Source: Peptoniphilaceae bacterium AM52-5BH
GTDB lineage: Bacteria; Bacillota; Clostridia; Tissierellales; Peptoniphilaceae
NCBI GenBank assembly: GCA_027669155.1
Contig: JAQEDR010000006.1
Coordinates: forward strand, 1 to 42,515
Direction of reading: 5' to 3'
DNA: 42,515 nucleotides
In this document: positions 1-10,145 of the stretch, in pieces
Position numbering within the stretch: position 1 is the first letter of the stretch
Layout of the letters: each line of letters starts with the position of its first letter
Translations under genes and position numbers: made by a program
The notes under the pieces: model-generated
Seen by the model: only the letters and a program-made list of their open reading frames with translations
Databases searched by the model: none
Told to the model about the DNA's origin: nothing

Positions 1-986
1 CTGAAGAATGGTGTGTGACGTCCACCTTCTTCTTTTGTTAGTACGTATACTTGGCCTTCGAATTCTGTGTGTGGGTTTACAGAACCTGGTTTTGCTAGTA
101 CTTGTCCTCTTGAGATTTGATCTCTTGTTATTCCTCTTAGTAGAAGTCCTACGTTATCTCCAGATTCTGCTTGGTCTAGTGATTTGTGGAACATTTCTAC
201 TCCAGTTACTACTGTTTCTTTTGTAGCTTCTGTTAGTCCTACGATTTCTACTGTATCACCAACTTTTAGTGTTCCTCTTTCAACTCTTCCTGTTGCTACT
301 GTTCCACGTCCTGAGATTGTCATTACGTCTTCTACTGGCATTAGGAATGGTTGGTCGTTGTCTCTTTCTGGGATGTCGAAGTATTCGTCTACTTGTGCCA
401 TTAGGTCAAGGATTTTGTCTGACCATGGGCCTTCTCCACCTTCTTCTAGTGATTTAAGAGCAGATCCAACTACTACTGGAGCGTTGTCTCCGTCGAAGTC
501 GTATTCTGAAAGTAGGTCTCTGATTTCCATTTCTACTAATTCGATTAGTTCTGGATCGTCTACTTGGTCTTCTTTGTTTAGGAATACTGCGATTTTTGGA
601 ACGCCTACTTGTCTTGCTAGTAGGATGTGTTCTCTTGTTTGTGGCATTGGACCGTCTGCTGCAGATACTACGATGATTGCACCATCCATTTGTGCTGCAC
701 CTGTGATCATGTTTTTAACGTAGTCAGCGTGGCCTGGAGCGTCGATGTGAGCGTAGTGTCTGTTTTCTGTTTCGTATTCTACTACAGAAGTGTTGATTGT
801 GATTCCACGTTCTCTTTCTTCTGGAGCTTTATCGATGTGTTCGTAGTCTACGTATTCACCTGTACCGTATTTTTTGTTTAGGGCTTGAGTGATTGCTGCT
901 GTTGTTGTTGTTTTACCGTGGTCTACGTGGCCGATTGTACCAATATTAATATGTGGTTTGCTTCTTTCAAATGTTTGTTTGCTCAT
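1..986 (-). CDS. tuf: Elongation factor Tu, partial (3' end beyond the window)
   Basis: EF-Tu delivers aminoacyl-tRNA to the ribosomal A site in a GTP-dependent step. Translation from the ATG at 986 begins [20 protein letters not shown] and continues with the P-loop HVDHGKTT, the switch II motif DAPGHADYV and NKEDQVDD in place of the usual NKxD GTP-base motif. About 328 of the usual 397 or so residues are present, ending in domain 2 at the window edge. A clear AGGAGA ribosome site lies a few bases upstream of the start. It is the last visible gene of the str operon, 18 bp after fusA. No terminator is seen because the 3' end is missing. Identity is certain from sequence; only the C-terminal part is unknown. 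Confidence 0.98.
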   Translation of the reverse strand, partial: MSKQTFERSKPHINIGTIGHVDHGKTTTTAAITQALNKKYGTGEYVDYEHIDKAPEERERGITINTSVVEYETENRHYAHIDAPGHADYVKNMITGAAQMDGAIIVVSAADGPMPQTREHILLARQVGVPKIAVFLNKEDQVDDPELIELVEMEIRDLLSEYDFDGDNAPVVVGSALKSLEEGGEGPWSDKILDLMAQVDEYFDIPERDNDQPFLMPVEDVMTISGRGTVATGRVERGTLKVGDTVEIVGLTEATKETVVTGVEMFHKSLDQAESGDNVGLLLRGITRDQISRGQVLAKPGSVNPHTEFEGQVYVLTKEEGGRHTPFF

Positions 987-1004
987 TATATTCTCCTATA
1001 TTAA

Positions 1005-3077
1005 TTATTTATCTAATACTTGTTCTTTAACTGATTCTGGAACTTGTGCATAGTGGTCGAATTGCATTGAATATGTCGCTCTACCTTGAGTTTTACTTCT
1101 TAGGTCTGTCGCATATCCAAACATTTCTGATAGTGGAATAAATGCATCAAGTACGTGAATTCCATCTTTTGGATTCATTCCATCAATCTTACCTCTTCTT
1201 GATGAAACATCTCCCATTACATCTCCAAGATATTCATCTGGTGTTGTAATTTCAACTTTTTCAAGTGGTTCTAGTAGAATTGGACCTGCTTTTTGAACAG
1301 CGTTCTTGAAGCCCATGCTTCCTGCAACGTGGAAGGCAACTTCTGATGAGTCGACTTCGTGGTAAGAACCATCTACTAGGATTACATGGATATCTACCAT
1401 TGGGTATCCACCGAGGATTCCGCTTGCTGCAGCTTCTCTTACACCTGCCTCAACTGGCTTGATGTATTCTTTTGGTACTGCACCACCGACAATCTTAGAT
1501 TCGAATGTAATTCCAGCACCTTCTTCTCCTGGCATAACTTGAAGAATAACATCACCGTATTGTCCTGAACCACCGGATTGTCTAACGAACTTACCTTGTG
1601 CTTCTGCTTCTTTAGTGATTGATTCTCTGTATGCTACTTGTGGGTTACCGATATTAGCTTCTACTTTGAATTCTCTTAAGAGTCTGTCTACGATTACTTC
1701 AAGGTGAAGCTCACCCATTCCGGAGATGATTGTTTGACCTGTTTCTTCATCAGATCTTGTTTGGAAGGTTGGATCTTCTTCAGCAAGTTTTTGAAGTCCT
1801 ACGATCATCTTATCTTGACTTGCTCTAGTTTTTGGCTCGATAGCAACTGAGATTACTGGGTCTGGGAATTCCATGTTTTCAAGAATAATTGGGTTATCTT
1901 GGTCACATAGGGAATCTCCTGTTGTTGTATCTTTTAGTCCTAGTAGGGCTACGATATCTCCAGAAAATCCTGTTTCAATTTCTTCTTGCTTGTTGGAGTG
2001 CATTTGCATGATACGTCCAACTCTTTCTCTCTTGCCTTTTGTAGCATTATATACATAAGAACCTGATTCGATTGTACCTGAGTAGATTCTTACATAGATT
2101 AGCTTACCTACGTATGGGTCTGTTACAACCTTAAATGCAAGTGCAGATAATGGTTCGTTATCTCCAGGTTTTCTTTCTAGTACGATAGAATCATCTTTAG
2201 GATCTGTACCATCGATTGCTGGAACGTCTTCTGGACTTGGCATGTAAGCTACGATTGCATCAAGGAGCGCTTGTACACCCTTGTTTTTGTAAGCTGATCC
2301 GCATAGACATGGGAATATCTTCTTATCGATTGTTCCCTTTCTTATTGCAGCATTGATCTCTTCTTCAGTAACTTCTTCTCCTTCAAGGTATTTCATCATG
2401 ATGTTATCATCAATTTCTGAAAGTTCTTCAAGAAGATTAGCTCTGTATTCTTCAGCTTGGTCAACAAGTTCAGCTGGGATTTCACCCTTGATTGGGTGAG
2501 CTCCTAAGTCTTCTGTGTTGTATGTTACAGATTCCATTGTTACAAGATCAACTACTCCTTCGAATTGTTGTTCTGCACCTATTGGAATTTCTATTGGAAC
2601 TGCGTTTGCTTTAAGTTTATCTTTGATTGTATCAACAGCCATGAAGAAGTCAGCACCTGTAGCATCCATCTTGTTAATGAAACAAAATCTTGGGATGTCG
2701 TACTTATCAGCTTGTCTCCAAACTGTTTCTGATTGTGGTTCTACACCGCTTTTAGCATCGAATAGTGCAACAGCACCATCTAGTACCCTTAGTGATCTTT
2801 CTACTTCTACAGTAAAGTCCACGTGGCCTGGGGTATCTATGATGTTGATTCTGTGATCATTCCAATAACATGTTGTAGCTGCAGATCCTATTGTAATTCC
2901 ACGTTCCTTTTCTTGCTCCATGGAGTCCATTACTGCAGTACCATCATGTGTATCACCGATTTTATAGATCTTACCGGTATAGTATAACATTCTTTCTGTT
3001 ACAGTTGTCTTACCAGCATCTATGTGGGCCATGATACCTATGTTTCTGGTGTCCTTTAATGAGACGTCTCTTTTCAT
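1005..3077 (-). CDS. fusA: Elongation factor G
   Basis: EF-G is the GTPase that drives translocation and, with RRF, ribosome recycling. The 690-residue product has the expected full length. It opens with the G1 loop AHIDAGKTT (residues 17-25), followed by the G2/G3 elements [11 protein letters not shown] and [15 protein letters not shown] and the G4 motif NKMD; the C-terminal half matches domains III-V (for example [20 protein letters not shown]). An AGGGGG ribosome site precedes ATG at 3077. It sits 14 bp after rpsG and 18 bp before tuf, so it is cotranscribed in the str operon. It is the only fusA-type gene in the window and nothing suggests the FusB or TetM paralogues. Confidence 0.98.
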   Translation of the reverse strand: MKRDVSLKDTRNIGIMAHIDAGKTTVTERMLYYTGKIYKIGDTHDGTAVMDSMEQEKERGITIGSAATTCYWNDHRINIIDTPGHVDFTVEVERSLRVLDGAVALFDAKSGVEPQSETVWRQADKYDIPRFCFINKMDATGADFFMAVDTIKDKLKANAVPIEIPIGAEQQFEGVVDLVTMESVTYNTEDLGAHPIKGEIPAELVDQAEEYRANLLEELSEIDDNIMMKYLEGEEVTEEEINAAIRKGTIDKKIFPCLCGSAYKNKGVQALLDAIVAYMPSPEDVPAIDGTDPKDDSIVLERKPGDNEPLSALAFKVVTDPYVGKLIYVRIYSGTIESGSYVYNATKGKRERVGRIMQMHSNKQEEIETGFSGDIVALLGLKDTTTGDSLCDQDNPIILENMEFPDPVISVAIEPKTRASQDKMIVGLQKLAEEDPTFQTRSDEETGQTIISGMGELHLEVIVDRLLREFKVEANIGNPQVAYRESITKEAEAQGKFVRQSGGSGQYGDVILQVMPGEEGAGITFESKIVGGAVPKEYIKPVEAGVREAAASGILGGYPMVDIHVILVDGSYHEVDSSEVAFHVAGSMGFKNAVQKAGPILLEPLEKVEITTPDEYLGDVMGDVSSRRGKIDGMNPKDGIHVLDAFIPLSEMFGYATDLRSKTQGRATYSMQFDHYAQVPESVKEQVLDK

Positions 3078-3091
3078 TTGTCCCCCTATTT

Positions 3092-3562
3092 CTAGTATCT
3101 ATAGTGTGCGAAAGCTTTGTTTGCTTCAGCTGCTCTGTGCATTTCTTCTTTTCTTCTTACAGCTGCACCAGCGTTGTTTGAAGCATCTAGGATTTCCTTA
3201 GATAGTCTTTCCACCATAGTTTTTTCACCACGAGCTCTTGAGAAGTCTACGAGCCATCTAAGAGCTAGTGTTTGTCTTCTTTCTGGTCTAACTTCCATTG
3301 GTACTTGGTAGTTGGCACCACCAATTCTTCTGGCTTTTACTTCTAGTGTTGGCATTATATTTTCCATAGCTTGATAGAATACTTCTAGTGCATCGTTGCC
3401 AGTTTGTTCTGCAATGATGTCAAAAGCATCATAAACTATTTTTGTAGCAAGGCCTTTCTTACCATCTAACATTACGTTATTGATTAGCTTAGTTACAACT
3501 CTATCGTTGTACTTAGCGTCAGGCATTACCTCTCTTTTTGGTATATGTCCTTTTCTTGACAC
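3092..3562 (-). CDS. rpsG: 30S ribosomal protein S7
   Basis: S7 binds the 3' major domain of 16S rRNA and nucleates assembly of the small-subunit head. From the GTG at 3562 the protein reads [20 protein letters not shown] and is 156 residues, the usual family length. An in-frame TTG at 3583 would add seven residues, but the strong AAAGGAGGGA ribosome site falls inside that extension, so GTG is the better start. Conserved S7 segments [14 protein letters not shown] and the C-terminal [19 protein letters not shown] tail (here [19 protein letters not shown]) are present. It lies between rpsL and fusA, the standard order. Confidence 0.97.
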   Translation of the reverse strand: MSRKGHIPKREVMPDAKYNDRVVTKLINNVMLDGKKGLATKIVYDAFDIIAEQTGNDALEVFYQAMENIMPTLEVKARRIGGANYQVPMEVRPERRQTLALRWLVDFSRARGEKTMVERLSKEILDASNNAGAAVRRKEEMHRAAEANKAFAHYRY

Positions 3563-3627
3563 TTTTCTTCCCTCCTTTACCAATTACGTGTAATATCTTG
3601 AGTACTCGACAAATTCTTGCCGTCAGT

Positions 3628-3667
3628 GTGCACATATACCTTGTATATAAATAGGTACATTATGCAC
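3628..3667 (-). promoter_or_regulatory. Imperfect hairpin in the rpsL-rpsG intercistronic gap
   Basis: The 120-bp gap between rpsL and the rpsG GTG contains an imperfect inverted repeat. On the coding strand it starts GTGCATAATGTACCT and ends AGGTATATGTGCAC around a short AT-rich loop. No T-run follows, so it is not an obvious terminator. In E. coli the S7 protein represses its operon through an rpsL-rpsG intercistronic RNA structure; whether this hairpin does the same is inference only. Confidence 0.4.
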
Positions 3668-3682
3668 TTATTTTGCTAAATA

Positions 3683-4090
3683 TTAAGCTTTTTTAGCTCC
3701 GTATTTAGATCTTCCTTGTTTTCTTCCGTCTACTCCTGCTGTATCTAGAGTACCTCTAATGATGTGGTATCTAACACCTGGAAGGTCTTTTACTCTTCCA
3801 CCTCTGATCAATACAACACTGTGTTCTTGAAGATTGTGTCCAATTCCTGGAATGTAAGATAGTACTTCAGCTCCGTTTGTAAGTCTAACTCTGGCGATCT
3901 TTCTTAGCGCTGAGTTTGGCTTTTTAGGTGTTACAGTTCTTACAGATGTACAAACCCCACGTTTTTGTGGTGATTGGTTTGGTGTAATTCTACTTTTAAG
4001 TGTGTTGTAGTTGTAACCTAGAGCTGGTGTATCTGATTTAGATTTTTCGCTCTTTCTACCTTTTCTAACAAGTTGATTAATTGTAGGCAT
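3683..4090 (-). CDS. rpsL: 30S ribosomal protein S12
   Basis: S12 lies at the decoding centre and affects accuracy. The 135-residue product starts [20 protein letters not shown] and has the [20 protein letters not shown] core. The lysine equivalent to E. coli Lys43 (in TPKKPNSA) and the one equivalent to Lys88 ([13 protein letters not shown]) are both lysine, so no classical streptomycin-resistance substitution is seen. It has the roughly 13-residue N-terminal insertion ([20 protein letters not shown] region) typical of Firmicutes S12 compared with the 124-residue E. coli protein. A GGAGGTGC ribosome site precedes the ATG. It is the first gene of the str operon. Confidence 0.98.
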   Translation of the reverse strand: MPTINQLVRKGRKSEKSKSDTPALGYNYNTLKSRITPNQSPQKRGVCTSVRTVTPKKPNSALRKIARVRLTNGAEVLSYIPGIGHNLQEHSVVLIRGGRVKDLPGVRYHIIRGTLDTAGVDGRKQGRSKYGAKKA

Positions 4091-4149
4091 AATGCACCTC
4101 CTTTTCTTTTATAATTTAAATAATTGGCAATCTATGCCAATCCTTCAAT

Positions 4150-4178
4150 ATTCTACACGTCTAATCCTTTTTTGTCAA
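4150..4178 (-). promoter_or_regulatory. Promoter of the rpsL-rpsG-fusA-tuf operon
   Basis: On the minus strand TTGACA (4178-4173) is followed after exactly 17 bp by TAGAAT (4155-4150), 60 bp upstream of rpsL. This is a near-consensus sigma-A promoter, expected for a highly expressed operon. The rest of the 306-bp gap 4091-4396 shows only AT-rich sequence plus the regulator's terminator. Confidence 0.88.
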
Positions 4179-4350
4179 GTAAAATCCTTGTTTTTCTTGA
4201 CTTTCACGATCATTTTAATATTAGAAATAGTTATATATAAAATTTTAACTCTTCTCTATCGAACAGGAAATAATGAATGGTCAGTATAATTTACCTCTTA
4301 TAATATTTAGAAATTGAACTTTCGTTTATATTTAATGAAAAATAATAGAG

Positions 4351-4381
4351 AAAGCCTTGCTTAGAACATGTCTAAGGCTTT
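4351..4381 (-). terminator. Terminator after the RpiR regulator pair
   Basis: AAAGCC...TTAGA pairs with TCTAA GGCTTT around an ACATG loop, with one small bulge. On the minus strand the stem is followed by a T-rich stretch (TATTATTTTTC). It lies just after the stop of the downstream RpiR gene and before the str promoter, so it separates the two units. Confidence 0.6.
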
Positions 4382-4396
4382 AAGTGCTTTCTCCTA

Positions 4397-5146
4397 TTAA
4401 GATAGAAAAGATAAGTATTTTAGAATTATGAAGTCAATCACTACATAAAATTGTGAAATTGGCGATATTTTCATCCTTTGATTGAAGTCATATACCTCGT
4501 GAGTTACAAAGGAAACATTGTAGTCAGATAAGTGGGATATGGTATTGTTGGATAGTTTGGTGATAGAAGCTATAGTTACACCTTCCTTGAGAGAATTTAC
4601 AAAATTAATCAACTTTTCATTTTCCCCACTGAAAGAAATAACAAAGAGGACATCCCCTTCTTTTATAAGGTTTTTATATCTATCATAGTCAGATTCCTGG
4701 TCTAGGATATTTACGATCTTACCAACATTTAAGAAATTTCTCTTAAGCTCCTCTGCTACATTTAGCTGAGTGTAGCCATTTCCAATGACAAATACATCTT
4801 TTGCTTCATTTAATTTCTTAAATAGTCCATCTAGATTTAGGGAAGTCATCATGGTCATAGTTAGGTTTATGTCGTTTTTAGTATATTCTATTTCATTATC
4901 ATCAAAGCTGGAATTCTTATCTTCTTCGCTCCATTTGATAAGATATTTTAGCTCACTATAACCATCTAGGCCAAGCTTTTTAGTAAAAGTCATTATGGAA
5001 CTAGTGCTAAGACCTAACTGATCTGCCATTTGATTTATATTTAATTCGTTAGCTTCACTTTTATTTTGAATGATATAGGAATATATTCTAAGATCATTAT
5101 TATTGAGTTTAGAATAATTTTCCCTAACCAAGTTCATCAATATCAT
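4397..5146 (-). CDS. RpiR-family transcriptional regulator (HTH + SIS), copy 2
   Basis: A 249-residue protein with an N-terminal RpiR-type helix-turn-helix (about residues 15-75: NINQMADQLGLSTSSIMTFT, then KKLGLDGYSELKYLI) and a SIS sugar-phosphate-binding domain (about 100-230: FVIGNGYTQLNVAEELKRNF and VLFVISFSGENEKLINF). Regulators of this family sense phosphosugars. It overlaps the end of the upstream RpiR gene by 23 bp, so the two are translated together. An AAAGGGAAAG ribosome site sits before ATG 5146; the ATG three codons in is also possible. Position behind a 6-phospho-alpha-glucosidase and its PTS permease suggests control of alpha-glucoside use, as with B. subtilis GlvR, also an RpiR member. 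The effector is unknown. Confidence 0.85.
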   Translation of the reverse strand: MILMNLVRENYSKLNNNDLRIYSYIIQNKSEANELNINQMADQLGLSTSSIMTFTKKLGLDGYSELKYLIKWSEEDKNSSFDDNEIEYTKNDINLTMTMMTSLNLDGLFKKLNEAKDVFVIGNGYTQLNVAEELKRNFLNVGKIVNILDQESDYDRYKNLIKEGDVLFVISFSGENEKLINFVNSLKEGVTIASITKLSNNTISHLSDYNVSFVTHEVYDFNQRMKISPISQFYVVIDFIILKYLSFLS

Positions 5147-5816
5147 TGCTTTCCCTTTCTAGAAATTCTATAAAAAACTTCTCTAGTTCTATTATATAGG
5201 GGCTTATAAGTCTAACTTCTCTTTCTTCTTCTGCAAGGAAGATGTTGTAATCACTCTTTGTCATCGATTTGTATTCGCTTCCTACTATTAGTTTGGTGCA
5301 AGGGATGGACGCTATTTGAAACATTAACTCTTCGCTTCGTGCATCTTCGGAGAAATCCACAATCACTACCAGGCTATCTTCTAGCATTTCCCTGTCGAAG
5401 GCCACAATCTCCTTAGCCCCAGCATATGTTTCCGATAAGATACCCACATCAAAGAGGAGTCTCTTGATCGAATCCTTTATTATATCTTCGTAGGCTCCAT
5501 TGCCGTAGATAAAGGCACGTTTAACTTTTGCAAGCTTCTTATAAATCAGATCCTTTTTCGCATCGAAACTTGTTGCGGAACTTGTCACAATATCTACCTT
5601 ATCATTTAAGATATAGTATTTGAGGTCGTTGTAACCATTAAAACCAAGCTTTTTGGCAAATCTTAGGACAGAGGTCCTCGATGTGTAGCAGATACTTGCA
5701 AATTCGTTGATTGTAAGGTTGTAATTAAGGCCATTTTTTATAATTTCATTTGCAATCACATAGTCTGTCTGTGTAAATTTGTTTTCATTTTCTCTGATAA
5801 GTTTTTCTAAACTGAT
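5124..5816 (-). CDS. RpiR-family transcriptional regulator, copy 1, start codon uncertain (ATC?)
   Basis: HTH plus SIS regulator. The HTH (ASICYTSRTSVLRFAKKLGF) and SIS segments (RAFIYGNGAYEDIIKDSIKR, VVIVDFSEDARSEELMFQ) are clear. The first canonical in-frame start is GTG at 5759 (211 residues), but this has no good ribosome site and cuts off the usual family N-terminus. The reading frame stays open to 5816 and encodes SLEKLIRENENKFTQTDYVI, which looks like a genuine RpiR N-terminus. Immediately upstream is GTGAGGTGAT, a strong ribosome site placed for an ATC codon at 5816. Either a rare ATC start is used or the base is an error. It overlaps the second regulator by 23 bp. The role in alpha-glucoside control is inferred from position. 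Confidence 0.75.
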   Translation of the reverse strand: MSLEKLIRENENKFTQTDYVIANEIIKNGLNYNLTINEFASICYTSRTSVLRFAKKLGFNGYNDLKYYILNDKVDIVTSSATSFDAKKDLIYKKLAKVKRAFIYGNGAYEDIIKDSIKRLLFDVGILSETYAGAKEIVAFDREMLEDSLVVIVDFSEDARSEELMFQIASIPCTKLIVGSEYKSMTKSDYNIFLAEEEREVRLISPYIIELEKFFIEFLERESNDIDELG

Positions 5817-5832
5817 AGTATCACCTCACTAA

Positions 5833-5875
5833 AAAAATCTCTACTAAGCATATTATACGCTAAGTAGAGATTTTT
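5833..5875 (-). terminator. Strong hairpin between 6-phospho-glucosidase and regulator genes
   Basis: AAAAATCTCTACTAAGC and GCTAAGTAGAGATTTTT form a 17-bp stem with one mismatch around a 9-base loop. T-runs follow on either strand. It should end most transcription of the PTS-glucosidase genes and leave the regulators at a lower level. The loop contains TATAAT on the minus strand, which could serve as a -10 for the regulators, but no convincing -35 accompanies it. Confidence 0.8.
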
Positions 5876-5900
5876 CTTATATAACTAGGTTTTTCTTTTA

Positions 5901-7241
<1,341 letters not shown>

Positions 7242-7275
7242 TTATATTAATTCTTTTCTTAATTGATTAACTTTT

Positions 7276-8865
7276 CTAATCTAATAATTCGCCAAAGGCG
7301 TCTGCTACATATTGGATATCCATTCCTACTATAACGTGAACTGAATTTCCGCTCTTGGCAGTACCATAAGTTCCAATTTCCCTAAAGTATGAATCATCTG
7401 CAACCTTTGAAGGATCATTGACATTTACCCTAAGTCTTGTTACACAGTTGGTAAAGTCCTTTATGTTTTCGGCTCCACCTAATCCAGCAAGGATTTCATC
7501 AGCCATAACTTCAAACTTATCAGCAGATTTTACAATTTTTCCTTCAGTTCCTTCTTCCTTCTTCTTAGCCTTGTAGTCCTTCTTTGTGTAGAGTTTTGTT
7601 GAATCCTCTGCAGTTGTCCTACCTGGTGTCTTGAAGTCAAACTTTGTTATTAGGAAGGTAAATACTAAATACCATACTACTATTGCAACAAGTCCAATCA
7701 CAAGCATTATGAGATAAGTTTTCCAATGGTTAGCCGCAAGAGGTATCCAGTTTAAGGAAGCCATCTCTATAGCTCCTCCAGAGAATATTCCTACTACACC
7801 GAAGATATTCATTGCAGTTGCAAGCAAGGAAGAAAGTATTGCGTGAACTACGAATAGTTGTGGTGCTATAAATAGGAAAGTAAACTCGATTGGTTCTGTA
7901 ACTCCACTTAATACAGCTGTTAGAACAACTGGAATCATAAGACCTGCAATCTTTTTCTTATTTTCAGGAAGAGCAGTCTTGTAAAATGCAAGACCTACAC
8001 CAACACATCCAAAAATCTTAGACCAACCTGTAGCTGTAAGTTGAGCATAAGGTGCTAATTCTTTAAGTGGCGCTGCACTAGCCGCAATTTCTGGCAGGCT
8101 CTGAGCCCAGGTAGAATAAATACCACCAGATACTATCAAGCTATCATAATACATTGGAGCATACAATAAATGGTGAAGTCCAAAAGGTATTAATAGTTTT
8201 TCCAATAGTACAAAAACTGAAACTCCAATAGTTCCTGAATTTACAATGAAATCTCTAAATACATTCATTCCTGCTTGAATCTTAGGCCAAATCAAAACTG
8301 CTAGGAAAGCAACAGGTATCATTACAATAAATCCAATACCTAAAACAAAGGCAGAACCTTTGAAAACTCCCAAAGCTTCTGGTAGTCTAGTATCGAAGAA
8401 TCTGTTGTGTAGATAAATTGCAATACCAGATATTAACAAAGCTCCCATCATACCCATATCAAGGGTTTTAACATTTGCAATCATTGCAAGACCGCTTGCT
8501 CCACCAACCTCTTGTGAGAAGTCTACACCAAATGACGCTCCCCAATGTTTAAGAATTGTTGAAACATAATTAAGGAAGACAATGTAGATAACAAATGCTT
8601 CCATACTTGCTCTGGCGTTTTGCTTTTTGGCAAGTCCTATCGGTAGGGCGATTGCAAATAATAATGGCAATTGATTGAATACTACCCATGCTCCTGACAA
8701 GACCATGTCCCAAAATCCAAACCAGATTGTTCCTTCGCTGGCCATAGTTCCCATGATTACTTCTGTTGTAAACAAAGTACCAAAACCAATTAGTAGAGCT
8801 GAGACTGCAAAAAGCATTACAGGTGTGAACATCGCTCCACCAAATCTTTGAATTTTTTCTTTCAT
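7276..8865 (-). CDS. PTS alpha-glucoside/maltose transporter subunit IICB
   Basis: Membrane permease that imports and 6-phosphorylates maltose-type sugars. The 529-residue protein has an IIC domain of about ten membrane segments (residues 1-420; PTS hallmark GVTEPIEFTFLFIAPQLF), a charged linker (430-455: TKKDYKAKKKEEGTEGK) and a C-terminal IIB domain with the phospho-accepting Cys474 in NCVTRLRVNV. No IIA domain is attached, so it must borrow a glucose-type IIA from elsewhere, as GlvC and MalB do. An AGGAGGAG site precedes ATG 8865. It is the first gene of the alpha-glucoside operon, followed by the GH4 enzyme that uses its product. Confidence 0.93.
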   Translation of the reverse strand: MKEKIQRFGGAMFTPVMLFAVSALLIGFGTLFTTEVIMGTMASEGTIWFGFWDMVLSGAWVVFNQLPLLFAIALPIGLAKKQNARASMEAFVIYIVFLNYVSTILKHWGASFGVDFSQEVGGASGLAMIANVKTLDMGMMGALLISGIAIYLHNRFFDTRLPEALGVFKGSAFVLGIGFIVMIPVAFLAVLIWPKIQAGMNVFRDFIVNSGTIGVSVFVLLEKLLIPFGLHHLLYAPMYYDSLIVSGGIYSTWAQSLPEIAASAAPLKELAPYAQLTATGWSKIFGCVGVGLAFYKTALPENKKKIAGLMIPVVLTAVLSGVTEPIEFTFLFIAPQLFVVHAILSSLLATAMNIFGVVGIFSGGAIEMASLNWIPLAANHWKTYLIMLVIGLVAIVVWYLVFTFLITKFDFKTPGRTTAEDSTKLYTKKDYKAKKKEEGTEGKIVKSADKFEVMADEILAGLGGAENIKDFTNCVTRLRVNVNDPSKVADDSYFREIGTYGTAKSGNSVHVIVGMDIQYVADAFGELLD

Positions 8866-8904
8866 GGTTCTCCTCCTATTGAAAACGTATTATCTTATGT
8901 CTAT

Positions 8905-8933
8905 ATAATATTGCATCATAGAAAAATTGTCAA
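8905..8933 (-). promoter_or_regulatory. Promoter of the alpha-glucoside PTS operon
   Basis: On the minus strand TTGACA (8933-8928) and TATTAT (8910-8905) are separated by 17 bp, about 40 bp upstream of the permease start. This is a strong core promoter, so control probably comes from operators just upstream of or overlapping the -35. Confidence 0.85.
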
Positions 8934-9000
8934 CAAAGCGCTATCTTTAGGGATTTGTGCCATGGAGTGATAATTTTTGCGCGCTTTGTGAAATTTCACA
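8933..9000. promoter_or_regulatory. Candidate operators: 9-bp inverted repeat and 14-bp palindrome
   Basis: ACAAAGCGC (8933-8941, touching the -35) is repeated inverted as GCGCTTTGT (8981-8989), with 39 bp between. Overlapping the second copy is TGTGAAATTTCACA (8987-9000), a perfect 14-bp palindrome. RpiR-family regulators commonly bind TGAAA/TTTCA-type inverted sites, and two such regulators are encoded downstream. The assignment is inferred from position and symmetry. Confidence 0.55.
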
Positions 9001-9088
9001 TCCGCCTAAAATCCCTATCTACCCTGCTAAAGATAATTATTATCTTTTAACCAATGATAGATTACATAATTTTTTAATAAAATTTGGG

Positions 9089-9094
9089 TATAAT
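9089..9094 (+). promoter_or_regulatory. Probable -10 element of tpx
   Basis: TATAAT lies 55 bp upstream of the tpx ATG in AT-rich sequence. The -35 region at the usual distance is poor, so an activator or weak promoter is possible. Confidence 0.5.
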
Positions 9095-9149
9095 ATATAT
9101 GTTAAAAGTTATAAGATGACAAAATTTATAATAACTTTAGGAGGAAAAC

Positions 9150-9650
9150 ATGACAATTACATTTGCAGGAGATAAAGTTACTCTTTTAGGAAACCAAGTA
9201 AAAGAAGGCGACAAGGCGCCAGCATTTAAGGCAACAAAAAACGATCTATCAGAATTTAACTCAGAAGATCTTAAAGGAAAAGTTGTAGTTTACTCAGTGG
9301 CACCATCACTGGATACAGACGTATGCGCTCTTCAAGCTAAGAAATTCAACAAAGATGCCCTAGAACTTTCTGATGACGTAACTATAGTTACAATCACAGA
9401 AGATTTACCATTCGCTCAAGCAAGATTCTGCTCAAACGAAGACATCAAAAACCTAGAAATGGTATCTGACTACAAGGAAAGAGAATTTGGAGAAAAATAC
9501 GGCTTCCTAATCGACGAACTTAAGCTCCTTACAAGAGGAATCGTAGTAGTAGACAAAGAAGGAGTAATCCAATATGTTGAATACGTTCCAGAAGTAACTC
9601 ACGAAGTAAACTTCGAAAAAGCATTAGAAGCAGTTAAAAAATTAGTTTAG
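9150..9650 (+). CDS. tpx: Thiol peroxidase (atypical 2-Cys peroxiredoxin)
   Basis: Reduces hydrogen peroxide and organic peroxides with electrons from thioredoxin; cytoplasmic. The 166-residue protein has the Tpx signature PSLDTDVCALQAKKFN, with the peroxidatic Cys59, and the resolving Cys94 in ARFCSNEDIKNL. The preceding Thr (T56 in LDTDVC) and the distal basic residue R92 fit the family active site. AGGAGG sits 7 bp before ATG 9150. It is divergent from the alpha-glucoside PTS operon and followed 27 bp later by a broken PPC/DUF296 gene. A useful defence for an anaerobe exposed to oxygen on host surfaces. Confidence 0.95.
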   Translation: MTITFAGDKVTLLGNQVKEGDKAPAFKATKNDLSEFNSEDLKGKVVVYSVAPSLDTDVCALQAKKFNKDALELSDDVTIVTITEDLPFAQARFCSNEDIKNLEMVSDYKEREFGEKYGFLIDELKLLTRGIVVVDKEGVIQYVEYVPEVTHEVNFEKALEAVKKLV

Positions 9651-9677
9651 AATAAATAGCCAATAGGAAGGATTTTT

Positions 9678-10102
9678 ATGGATTATAAAAGATTTGATAA
9701 AAAATAGTCGCAAGATTCGATAGAGGCGAAGAAGTTCACGAATCCCTTAAGAAAATTGCTCTAAAAGAAGACATAAAACTCGCATCTATATCAGCCCTCG
9801 GCGCAACAGATGACTTTACTATTGGTGTTTACAAGGTAGATGATAAGTCCTATACAGAAAAAAACTTCAAGGGTATTTTTGAAATCCTTGCTATAAATGG
9901 CACCATCACCACTAAGGATGACGAATACTATCCTCACCTTCATATATCAGTTGCTGATGATAAGGGAGCTGGTTTTGGCGGCCACCTCATCAAAGCAAAT
10001 ATCAGCGTTACCTGCGAGATGGTAATAGATATAATCGATGGCTCTGTAGAAAGAAGCGAAGATAAAGATATAGGAATCAACCTATTTGATTTTAATAAAT
10101 AA
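9678..10102 (+). pseudogene. PPC/DUF296-domain protein, broken by a one-base deletion in a poly-A run
   Basis: ATG 9678, with AGGA upstream, reads MDYKRFDKK and then meets TAG. The run there has six A residues; a seventh would join it to the next frame, which reads on without a stop to TAA 10102: IVARFDRGEEVHESLKKIAL, ISALGATDDFTIGVY, then YPHLHISVADDKGAGFGGHL. These are the features of the PPC/DUF296 domain found in small bacterial DNA-binding-like proteins (about 140 residues), including the GHL and HLH histidine motifs. The rest of the gene is intact and not degraded, so the break is either very recent, a slip-switch in the A-run, or a sequencing error. The gene follows tpx and ends before a bidirectional terminator. 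Its function is not known. Confidence 0.85.
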
Positions 10103-10107
10103 TATAA

Positions 10108-10141
10108 ACGCCTTAGCAAGTGATAGGACCTGCTAAGGCGT
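10108..10141. terminator. Bidirectional terminator between the PPC gene and the MATE gene
   Basis: ACGCCTTAGCA (10108-10118) and TGCTAAGGCGT (10131-10141) form a perfect 11-bp stem with a 12-base loop. T-rich sequence follows on the plus strand and an A/T-rich tract on the other side, so it can end both convergent transcripts. Confidence 0.9.
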
Positions 10142-10145
10142 ATTT

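Noticed and set aside
8..881. Several plus-strand open frames of 62-179 codons opposite tuf
   Set aside because: They are antisense to a certain EF-Tu frame, have no ribosome sites and encode biased Leu/Ser-rich peptides.
8877..8892. A cre-like site (TGAAAACGTATTAT) near the alpha-glucoside PTS start
   Set aside because: Three mismatches to the core CcpA consensus and no symmetry, so not strong enough to call.
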